Under the pieces are notes generated by a model. That model saw only the letters and a program-made list of their open reading frames with translations. It was not told the origin of the DNA and ran no database searches. 13,193 bases of DNA from DASZHA01 sp049644325 (lineage in GTDB: Bacteria > Chloroflexota > Dormibacteria > DASZGP01). Both the position numbers and the translations under genes were made by a program. The DNA lies in assembly GCA_049644325.1 (NCBI GenBank), contig JBARRR010000198.1, positions 1 to 13,193 on the forward strand, written 5' to 3'. This document shows positions 6,895 through 13,193 of this stretch, piece after piece. The stretch's first letter is position 1. Every line of letters begins with the position of its first letter.

Positions 6895-8115
6895 TCAGCT
6901 GATATCTACCGATGTGAGGTTGACGAAGCCGCCGTTGCCGTCGAAGGCGTTGATCCACACCTTCTGCTTGACGTCGTGCTGCGACGTGAAGCTGAAGGGA
7001 CCCAGGGGCGAGTCGATGGACACCTTCTCCATCGCCGCCCGCAGGCTATCGCGGTCCTTGGCGGTGTCGCCGAACGTCAGGTTGGCGTTCTTGGCCGCTT
7101 CGGCGTAGATCAGCACCGCGGTGTAGGCCTGGGCCGCGATCTGGTCCGGCAGCTGGGGGTTGCCCGACTGATCCTTGAACTTCGCCTTGTAGGCGTCGAC
7201 GAAGGTCTTGTTGGCGGAGGTGTCGGCGCCCACCCAGTAGGCGCTGCCCGACTGGGCACCCTTGCCCTGGGCGCCCGCCTGCTGGCTGACCTGGTAGGTG
7301 TTCAGACCGTTGCCGCCGAGGATGGGCCCGGTGTAGCCCTGCTTGCGGGCCTCGATCATGATCTTGGCCGGGATGCCTCCAAGCGAGGAGATCGTCAAAA
7401 CGTCCGGGGTCTTGGAGAGAGCGGTGGTGACGTAGCTCTTGAAGTCGGTCTCGTTCTTGGAGAACTGCTGGACGCCGTCCGCCGGCAGGTTGACGCCGTT
7501 GTCGGCGAGGGCCTGCTTGAAGATCACGGCGCCGTCCGAGGAGAACTTGTCATCGTTGGCGTAAAAGAGGACCGCCGTCTTGGGATGGATGGTGCTGACC
7601 GCGTACTTGACGTTGTTGGGGATGGCGGTGGCCTCACCCAGCGAGTCCCGGAAGATGTAGTTGCAGCCATCCTTGTAGGGGCAGTCGCCGACGATGTGCT
7701 GCCCGGTGGTCGAGGGCGCCAGCATCGGGGTCTTGAGACTCTGCGCCACCGGGTGGGCCGCCACCGCGGAGTTGGACAGCGTGGGCCCGATGATGCCGAC
7801 CACCTGGCCCTGCTGGATGAAGGTCTGGGTGACCTGGGCCGATGTCTGCTGGTCGGACTTGTCGTCCTGGACGTCGACCGATAGCTGGGCACCGTTGACC
7901 CCACCGTTGGCGTTGATCATGTCGACGGCGACCTGGATGCCGTTCTTCTGCTGGGGTCCGTAGACGCCTCCGCCACCGGTCAGCGAGATGTCCGCGCCCA
8001 ACTTGATTGTCTTGCCGGAGTAACTACTGGACGAGCTCGACGACGAACTACCACAGGCGGCAACCGCCAGTGCCGAGATGACGACCAGGATCGCGCCAAA
8101 CGCTGGCCTGTGCAT
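6895..8115 (-). CDS. livK: Branched-chain amino acid-type ABC transporter substrate-binding lipoprotein
   Basis: This 406-residue protein has a lipoprotein signal peptide with lipobox L-A-V-A-A-C (C21). A Ser-rich linker follows, with nine Ser in a row encoded by mixed codons, then a Leu/Ile/Val-binding-protein-type periplasmic-binding fold (Peripla_BP_6). Family landmarks are KTIKLGADISLTGG, the GIQVAVDMINANGG helix, VGIIGPTLSNS and FRDSLGE. Two cysteines close together in GDCPYKDGCNYIF may form a small disulfide loop. It would capture the solute outside the membrane and pass it to LivHM. The ATG has AGGAG at 8129-8125 with 9-nt spacing. It is the first gene of the liv operon. A leucine/valine versus amide or urea preference is not readable. 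Confidence 0.93.
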   Translation of the reverse strand: MHRPAFGAILVVISALAVAACGSSSSSSSSSYSGKTIKLGADISLTGGGGVYGPQQKNGIQVAVDMINANGGVNGAQLSVDVQDDKSDQQTSAQVTQTFIQQGQVVGIIGPTLSNSAVAAHPVAQSLKTPMLAPSTTGQHIVGDCPYKDGCNYIFRDSLGEATAIPNNVKYAVSTIHPKTAVLFYANDDKFSSDGAVIFKQALADNGVNLPADGVQQFSKNETDFKSYVTTALSKTPDVLTISSLGGIPAKIMIEARKQGYTGPILGGNGLNTYQVSQQAGAQGKGAQSGSAYWVGADTSANKTFVDAYKAKFKDQSGNPQLPDQIAAQAYTAVLIYAEAAKNANLTFGDTAKDRDSLRAAMEKVSIDSPLGPFSFTSQHDVKQKVWINAFDGNGGFVNLTSVDIS

Positions 8116-8137
8116 CGTATTCGACTCCTATCAAAGC

Positions 8138-8159
8138 CCGCTGAACGACCCCTCAGCGG
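8138..8159 (-). terminator. Hairpin between tadC and livK (candidate terminator or leader element)
   Basis: CCGCTGA (8138-8144) and TCAGCGG (8153-8159) pair perfectly around an 8-nt loop. Read leftward, the hairpin is followed by GGCTTTGAT, a poor U-tract, and ends only 8 bases before the livK ribosome binding site. A second, shorter hairpin (TGCCG 8175-8179, CGGCA 8185-8189) lies between it and the tadC stop. Together they may separate tad from liv transcription, or lie in the livK leader. The 87-bp gap holds no gene. Confidence 0.3.
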
Positions 8160-8202
8160 CTAGTTTGCGCCAACTGCCGGACCGCGGCAAGAGCGCCAGG
8201 CG

Positions 8203-9123
8203 TCAGTGACGGGACAGGAGAATCAGGGCCACGGGCCCCATCAGCACGATGAAGAGCGTCGGGAAAATGCAGCCGATCATCGGGAACAGCATCTTCAGCG
8301 ACGCCTGGGCTGCCCGCTCTTCCGCTCGCTGCCGGCGCCGGCGGCGGATTTCCGCGGCCTGGATGCGGACCGTGTCGCCCAGCGCCACGCCCAGCTTCTG
8401 CGATTGGCCGACGGCGTTGACGAAGGCCGTCATGTCCTCGACGTCGATGCGCGTGGCCATCGCCATCAGGGCATCCATGCGCGGCCGTCCGTAGCGGACC
8501 TCGGCCAGCATGGCGGCGAATTCCTCACGCAAGGGGCCCTCGACCTTGTCGGCGATGCGCTGCATGGAGGCGTCGAAACTGAGGCCGGCGTCAAGACAGA
8601 TGGTAAGGAGGTCAATGGTGTCGGGAATGACGTCCTCGATGCCGTGGCGGCGCCTGTCGGCCACCTGCTTGAGCCAGCGGTCGGGGACGATCCAGCCCAC
8701 GAACCCGGCAGCGGCAGCCGCCAGGACCCAGGGGAAGGTCCACTGAAGCAGCCCGATCATCACCAGCAATGCCACTCCCAGGGCCGCGATGGCGGCGATG
8801 AACTTGGCGGCCAGGATGGTGCTGACACTGACGTTACCGGGGTTGCCGGCAGACTTGATCATCTTCCGGATGTTGTCCTGGCGGCTGGCCGGGGTGCGCG
8901 CCACCAGGAGCTGGACCAGGCGGTTGTAGATGGGGACCAGGAACCGCTCACGGAACGGCTTGGAGAGCTCCATCTCCTCCAGGCTCATGGCGTGGTCCTC
9001 AATCCCCGCGAGCTTGGCGGCGTACCTGTCCTCGACCGCGCCACCACGCCGAAGCACCCCGGTGGCGATGGCGGCGCCCAGCGCCGCGACGGCGGCGAAG
9101 ACGATGGCGACGAACAGGGTCAC
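8203..9123 (-). CDS. tadC: Tad-type inner-membrane platform protein TadC (type II secretion F domain)
   Basis: This 306-residue protein has an N-terminal membrane helix, a basic cytoplasmic linker, a central pair of hydrophobic segments (about 120-165), and a T2SSF domain (about 170-290). The F-domain features are DTIDLLTICLDAGLSFDASM and VNAVGQSQKLGVALGDTV, followed by an Arg-rich helix and a final membrane segment. TadB and TadC form the inner-membrane platform on which a CpaF/TadA ATPase acts to assemble Flp-type pili or export substrates. The start is GTG, overlapping the tadB stop as GTGA. It is the last tad gene before the liv operon. Confidence 0.9.
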   Translation of the reverse strand: MTLFVAIVFAAVAALGAAIATGVLRRGGAVEDRYAAKLAGIEDHAMSLEEMELSKPFRERFLVPIYNRLVQLLVARTPASRQDNIRKMIKSAGNPGNVSVSTILAAKFIAAIAALGVALLVMIGLLQWTFPWVLAAAAAGFVGWIVPDRWLKQVADRRRHGIEDVIPDTIDLLTICLDAGLSFDASMQRIADKVEGPLREEFAAMLAEVRYGRPRMDALMAMATRIDVEDMTAFVNAVGQSQKLGVALGDTVRIQAAEIRRRRRQRAEERAAQASLKMLFPMIGCIFPTLFIVLMGPVALILLSRH

Positions 9124-10067
9124 AGGTGGATATCCGTGATCTTGCGGATGATGGCGTAGCCGATCGAGATCGATACCAGGCCAACCGCCAGCATGCCCCA
9201 GCCGATGGGGCTGGTGAAGAGGGGCCGCTCAAACGTTGGCGAGATCACCGACAGCAGCGCGCCCACGGCAAACGGCAGCGCGGTGATTATGTAGCCGGAG
9301 GCGCGGGCCTGCGCCGTGAGCACCCGGACCTCCCCGTGCACGCGCACGCGTTCGCGGATCGTCTCGGCAATCTTGTCGAGCACCTCGGAGAGGTTGCCAC
9401 CGACGCTACGGTGGATGAGGATCGCCGTCACCAGTAGGTCGAAGTCCTTGCTGGCCAGCCGCTCATTGGCGTGCTCGAGGGCGGTCTCGGTATCGATGCC
9501 CAGGGATGACTCCCGGACCACACGCCCGATCTCCTCCGCCAGGGGTGGTCGGCCGTTCTCAGCCACGCTGGCCATCGCCTGTTGGATGGAGTAGCCGGCC
9601 TTGACGCTGTTGGACACCAGGTTGATGGTGTCGCCGAGCACCGCTTCGAAGGCCTGGCGGCGTTTTGCCATGCGGCGACGCAAGTAGAACGTGGGCAGCA
9701 GGTAACCGATGACCGCCGCGATCGCCACCGGGATGGGGTTGCCGAACCTCAAGAGCGCACCGATCCCGAGGACCGCCGCGAGACCCAGCTGGATCAGCAC
9801 CCATTCTGCCGACCGGAGATTGAGATCGGCTCGGTTCAGCAGCAGCTGGAGCTTGTCGCGCCGCTGACCGCGGAGCAGCGGAGCAGCGAGGTTGCCGATC
9901 GGCTTGGCGAACTGCTCCCGCAAAGACAGCCGGGCCTCGTCCTCCAGCGTGTCCATGGACATGGCCTGGGTGTCGTCGTCCATGGCCGCCGCCGGCGAGT
10001 CCATCAACGCCCAGATGATGAAGGCCACGCCGCCGGCCCCAAAGGCGGCCAGGAGGATCGGGATCAT
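9120..10067 (-). CDS. tadB: Tad-type inner-membrane platform protein TadB (type II secretion F domain)
   Basis: This 315-residue protein is the partner of TadC. It has an N-terminal membrane helix, an acidic cytoplasmic stretch (about 24-60), two hydrophobic segments (about 88-130), and a T2SSF domain (about 145-270). Features include LGDTINLVSNSVKAGYSIQQAM and the family-typical VGGNLSEVLDKIAETIRER, then C-terminal membrane segments. The ATG overlaps the cpaB stop by 4 bp and its own stop overlaps the tadC GTG, so cpaB, tadB and tadC are translated as a coupled set. No ATPase gene precedes it, although cpaF/tadA usually does. Confidence 0.92.
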   Translation of the reverse strand: MIPILLAAFGAGGVAFIIWALMDSPAAAMDDDTQAMSMDTLEDEARLSLREQFAKPIGNLAAPLLRGQRRDKLQLLLNRADLNLRSAEWVLIQLGLAAVLGIGALLRFGNPIPVAIAAVIGYLLPTFYLRRRMAKRRQAFEAVLGDTINLVSNSVKAGYSIQQAMASVAENGRPPLAEEIGRVVRESSLGIDTETALEHANERLASKDFDLLVTAILIHRSVGGNLSEVLDKIAETIRERVRVHGEVRVLTAQARASGYIITALPFAVGALLSVISPTFERPLFTSPIGWGMLAVGLVSISIGYAIIRKITDIHL

Positions 10068-10825
10068 CGGTAGCCGAAGGACGCCTTGAAGGTGTTCAGG
10101 TCTACCCCGGTGGTGGTGGGATCAGTGTTGTTGACGTCCAGGGGCGACTTGAGCACGTAGGTGAAATCGGTGTTCTTGACGATGAACTGCAGCGTTTCCG
10201 CGTCCTGCAGGCTGACCTGGACCACCAGGTTGCCGCCCACCGCGGTGGCCGCAGCTCCACTGTTGGCAGTGTTGGAGGCTGTCTGCGGGGTGCCGACAGC
10301 GAGCACGCGAAGCCCCTTCAAGGTGGCCTTGGTTTGGCTCACCGTCGGGGCGGCAGGTTGGGCGTTGGCGACTGCCTTAGGGGTGGCAATAACGTCGATC
10401 TGGTCACCCGGTTGTACGTACGGGGAAATGTCGCCGGCGGGGATGTTGAGCGCCACCTTGCCACTGGGAAGCGCGAAGAAAAGCTTGGCTGGAGTCGCTT
10501 CCGCGGGCGACGCCAGGTCGCTGTCCAGAACCGGTGAACCCGACTTGATGTCCTGCCGGGCAAACTTGCCGTTGGCGCTGGTCTTGTCCTTTATCGCCCC
10601 GGTGGGAACGGTGTCGACTTGGATCGTGGTCAGGTCGCCATCGGTGAGGATGGTTTGGGTCTTTATATCGTGGGCGGCCGCCACGACCGTGGTCTTGGTT
10701 GCGCTGCGGCCCACGAGCTGGCTGAAAATGACAAAGCCTACGAATGCCAGGATGACAATGACCACGCCGATGATGACCTGGAATGTCCGACCTCTGCGGC
10801 GCTGTGAAACTGTGTTGGTGCTCAA
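10064..10825 (-). CDS. cpaB: Flp pilus assembly protein CpaB/RcpC
   Basis: This 253-residue protein has a single N-terminal membrane helix (about 15-38) after a short basic tail. A SAF domain follows at about 45-107, with the pattern DIKTQTILTDGDL and KFARQDIKSGSPVLDSDL. An RcpC-type domain at about 113-245 includes VALNIPAGDISPYVQPGDQIDVIAT and a Gly/Ala-rich insertion. CpaB/RcpC proteins are periplasmic or cell-wall-side components of Tad systems, and the SAF domain suggests binding of wall glycans. The start is TTG with a good ribosome binding site (AGAGG at 10837-10833, 7-nt spacing). No in-frame ATG precedes the membrane helix. It heads the coupled cpaB-tadB-tadC set. Confidence 0.9.
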   Translation of the reverse strand: MSTNTVSQRRRGRTFQVIIGVVIVILAFVGFVIFSQLVGRSATKTTVVAAAHDIKTQTILTDGDLTTIQVDTVPTGAIKDKTSANGKFARQDIKSGSPVLDSDLASPAEATPAKLFFALPSGKVALNIPAGDISPYVQPGDQIDVIATPKAVANAQPAAPTVSQTKATLKGLRVLAVGTPQTASNTANSGAAATAVGGNLVVQVSLQDAETLQFIVKNTDFTYVLKSPLDVNNTDPTTTGVDLNTFKASFGYR

Positions 10826-10881
10826 CTGATGACCTCTCTGATGAGTGCGTTACGTGCTAAATCCGGCTGCCGGACGGCCCC

Positions 10882-10909
10882 AGCCTAACCCAACATTCGC
10901 CAGAATCAA
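10882..10909 (-). promoter_or_regulatory. Candidate promoter upstream of cpaB
   Basis: In the 131-bp gap between the TadG-like gene and cpaB, minus-strand TTGATT (10909-10904, 4/6) and TAGGCT (10887-10882, 3/6) are 16 bp apart. The gap also holds an 11-bp palindrome, CCGGCTGCCGG (10863-10873), between the promoter and the start codon. The match is weak, so cpaB could equally be transcribed from further upstream. Confidence 0.2.
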
Positions 10910-10956
10910 CCCCTTTACGGTGCAGTCGGCACGTACCTGAAAATCGACTTTTGGGC

Positions 10957-13164
10957 CTACTGGACCAGGTTCACACCGGGGGGTAGGAAGACGCCAGCCG
11001 AGCTGCTGGCGTAGGCAAGGGGCGCCAGAACGCTGCTGAGATTGAGGCCCGTGGACACGTCGTGGACGATGATCGACCCCGGTGTGACCGTCAACGACGA
11101 GCCCGAGTCCTCGATCAGCGAGCCCCTGGGCGCGTATACCGTCCCCGTCATCCCCAGGCGGCTTCCGCCTCCCGAGGACCTCACGGCGCCGAGCCCGCTG
11201 CTGTACACGACGTAGCTGCCGTCCTCCGTGTTCGCCCCCGCGGTGCCGGCGTCAGAGCAGATCTGTGATTCAGGCGGACCCGGTGGACTGCCGGCGCCAA
11301 ATCCGGCCGCGCAGTAGGGCTGCAGCAGCACCGTCTCAGCCGAGGAGGTGGGGTTGCAGGTCCAGTCGGATGACGAGGCCCAGGTCCCCATGCAGAGGCT
11401 GGCCTTGCCGCTCAGGACGAACGTGACCCCGAAGTTCTGGTTGGGTGCCGCCAGGGTGCCGGGAACCTGGTCCTTGCTGTGGGGGATGTTGTGGAAACCA
11501 GTGGCGCACTGGCTGTTGTTGAAGAGCGGGTAATGCTGCGCCCCGGCGGCCGGCAGGGCTGTGACATTGACCGGGTTGCTGAAGGCGTGGGCCACGGTCT
11601 TGGCCAGCTGCTCCTGACCCGGCGGCCCGATGTAGACCTTGTAACCGTTGGTCTCGTTGGGCGAGGCCGTGATGTTGACGGCCAGCGCGCCGGTGGCGTT
11701 GGAAGTGGTGCTCAGCTCCGTGGGGGCGTCGGTTTCACCGATCGCGCTGAGGGCGCTGACCCGCACGCTGTAGTTCGTGTTGGCGCCCAGGGTGCCGCTG
11801 ACTCCTCCGGCCGCCGGGGCGGTGGTGAACGAGTAGTAGGCGGCCGGCGGGATGTTCAGAAAGCCGGCCGGGTGGCCCTTGGCGTCAACCGCGGACGACC
11901 CCGCGCACTGAGGATCGAGTGGCGTGGTGGGGTCGTATATGTAGCCGTTGGGGCAGCCGCCGGTCCACACCTGCAGCGATGGGAATCCCTGCTGCCAGCA
12001 TTGGCCGACGACTCCGTTGACGTTGGCATTCATGGTGTTGCCTTCGAAGAAAACACCGCCACAGCTGTTTGTGGCCGTGCTCGTGTAGCAGCTACCACCG
12101 CTCACATCGACGTAGTAAACGCCGGGGTTGAGGTTGTTCTTGACGCGGAGGGCGGTGCTGTTGGCAAACGAGTAGACGCCCGGGTCGTAGCAGTTGCTGG
12201 GGATTGCGCCTGCAGGCGTGACGGTGCCGTTCTTGCAGGCATGGTCCGCGGTGCAGTCGCCCTCATTGCCGCAGACGTTGGCGCTCTGCGGCGGCCCCGG
12301 CAGGCCATTGGGAAATGCCGAAGTAGGGAGCTGGAACTGGCTGCCGGCACTCACGCCAAATCCAAGGATGCTGACCGTGCAGCCAAGCCCAAGGTTGAGG
12401 GGAAGGATGTTGCCCGGCAGGTTGGCGTAGGGGCCGTAAACGATGTCCCCCGAGGAGTCGGGGGTGGGAAAGGCACAGAAAGTCGACGTCACGCCGGTGT
12501 TCGCGATGGTGCAGTCGTTGAGGTACACGTCGCCATCGACAACCACGGGAAGCACCGACCCGAGGGCGGAGGTGTTGTTGATGCAGCCGTCGACATACAG
12601 CGCGGCGCTCAATCGAACGCCGGGCGGCTGGGTTTTGGCCTCGCCGAACGCCCCGACGTTGGTGGTTTTAACACCCATCACCGCAGCGACGGTGTTGGTT
12701 ACCGTGTCGACGATGTTCACCGAGAGAGAGGGCGCGGTGTCGCCGTACACGTGGGGGCTGTAGTCGCCGGGACTGTGAATCGAGACCTGGTAATTCGACC
12801 AGTTCCCCGGGAGCTGGCAGTTGTTGATGTTGGAGCTGAAGCCCTGGGTCCCGTTGGAGCACGGCGCCGACCCCGGCGAGCCGGACAGGGCAAACGACGA
12901 CTGGGGGAGGCCGAGGTTGTCGCGGACGTAGATCATGGCGCTCTGGCGAGCCTTGGGCAGCGATGTGCCGTCGAGGGTGAGCTGCTCGGCGCCGGCGATG
13001 GCGGCATGATCGGCGAAGGCCTGGAGGTTGCGATGCTGGTCCTGGAGGAAGCCGTAGTCCACCGCCAGGGCCACGGCACCGACGATCATCAATGCCATCA
13101 GCGCGAAGATGGGCATCACCTGGCCGCGCTGTCCCTTGCGGGCGCGCTCCACGAAGCGCCTCAC
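10957..13164 (-). CDS. Large TadG/TadE-like surface protein with Fn3-like module
   Basis: This is a 735-residue product from the GTG chosen here. The N-terminus is a TadG-like (Flp/Tad) anchor: a basic tail, GQVMPIF, a membrane helix at about 17-37, then DYGFLQDQHRNLQ and ADHAAIAGAEQL, which are typical of this family. Most of the rest is predicted extracytoplasmic. There is a beta-rich Cys-containing region (about 180-430), a fibronectin-III-like module (about 440-540, with YSVRVSALSAIGETDAPTEL), and a Ser/Gly-rich beta region (about 560-720). I count 20 cysteines outside the anchor, suggesting disulfides. The role may be as a minor pilin-like or wall-associated component, but it is not proven. 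The frame remains open to the window edge upstream of the GTG, and no strong ribosome binding site is seen, so the true start may lie outside. A 131-bp gap separates it from cpaB. Confidence 0.75.
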   Translation of the reverse strand: MRRFVERARKGQRGQVMPIFALMALMIVGAVALAVDYGFLQDQHRNLQAFADHAAIAGAEQLTLDGTSLPKARQSAMIYVRDNLGLPQSSFALSGSPGSAPCSNGTQGFSSNINNCQLPGNWSNYQVSIHSPGDYSPHVYGDTAPSLSVNIVDTVTNTVAAVMGVKTTNVGAFGEAKTQPPGVRLSAALYVDGCINNTSALGSVLPVVVDGDVYLNDCTIANTGVTSTFCAFPTPDSSGDIVYGPYANLPGNILPLNLGLGCTVSILGFGVSAGSQFQLPTSAFPNGLPGPPQSANVCGNEGDCTADHACKNGTVTPAGAIPSNCYDPGVYSFANSTALRVKNNLNPGVYYVDVSGGSCYTSTATNSCGGVFFEGNTMNANVNGVVGQCWQQGFPSLQVWTGGCPNGYIYDPTTPLDPQCAGSSAVDAKGHPAGFLNIPPAAYYSFTTAPAAGGVSGTLGANTNYSVRVSALSAIGETDAPTELSTTSNATGALAVNITASPNETNGYKVYIGPPGQEQLAKTVAHAFSNPVNVTALPAAGAQHYPLFNNSQCATGFHNIPHSKDQVPGTLAAPNQNFGVTFVLSGKASLCMGTWASSSDWTCNPTSSAETVLLQPYCAAGFGAGSPPGPPESQICSDAGTAGANTEDGSYVVYSSGLGAVRSSGGGSRLGMTGTVYAPRGSLIEDSGSSLTVTPGSIIVHDVSTGLNLSSVLAPLAYASSSAGVFLPPGVNLVQ

Positions 13165-13193
13165 TGGCAGAACGCTCGCTGGTTCGCGGTCAG

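Noticed and set aside
5305..7884. Long open frames on the plus strand across the livH, livM and livK genes (5305-6459, 384 codons; 6553-7884, 443 codons)
   Set aside because: They run antisense to clear transporter genes. Their products are rich in Arg, Gly, Asp and His without folds or motifs, as expected from high-GC antisense frames.
8030..8062. Ser-run in LivK as a slippage repeat
   Set aside because: The nine serines use a mix of AGT, AGC, TCG and TCC codons, so it is not a simple DNA repeat. Such linkers are common after lipidated cysteines.
10863..10873. Palindrome CCGGCTGCCGG upstream of cpaB as an operator or terminator
   Set aside because: Short GC palindromes are frequent at this base composition. 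No repeat copy or U-tract supports a role.

Overview
The window reads as ordinary chromosomal DNA of a high-GC bacterium. I see no mobile element, phage gene or CRISPR array. Protein style (Ser-rich lipoprotein linkers, a B. subtilis/actinobacterial-type BioB with a C-terminal GAGTDLP tail, a small Tad-type secretion cluster) suggests an uncultured soil lineage near Chloroflexota, Candidatus Dormibacterota or Actinomycetota. That placement is inference and no marker gene here settles it.

Layout. Bases 1-56 hold the last codons of a rightward gene. A tRNA-Ala(CGC) gene with encoded CCA lies on the minus strand at 118-193. A ZIP-family metal transporter (minus) and a DtxR/MntR-family regulator (plus) diverge from a 71-bp intergenic region that contains a perfect 11-bp palindrome. 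The regulator is followed at 10 bp by a small DUF3887-like lipoprotein gene, and at a further 32 bp by bioB (biotin synthase). These three may form one transcript.

Convergent to bioB is a complete branched-chain amino acid/amide ABC importer operon on the minus strand (about 3495-8115), transcribed livK-livH-livM-livG-livF. Spacing is tight: 21 and 24 bp, then two 4-bp ATGA overlaps. It encodes a binding lipoprotein, two permeases and two ATPases.

Upstream, also on the minus strand, is part of a Tad/Flp-type pilus or secretion cluster (8203-13164). It encodes a large Cys-rich TadG-like protein, then CpaB/RcpC, TadB and TadC. The last three are translationally coupled. The motor ATPase (CpaF/TadA), TadZ, prepilin peptidase and Flp pilin are not in the window.

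The points most worth a second look are the regulator's missing metal ligands, the palindrome overlapping a candidate promoter of the transporter gene, the association of bioB with a metalloregulator, the unusual LivG signature and D-loop, and the mosaic 735-residue TadG-like protein. I found no clear evidence for a wholly new system.
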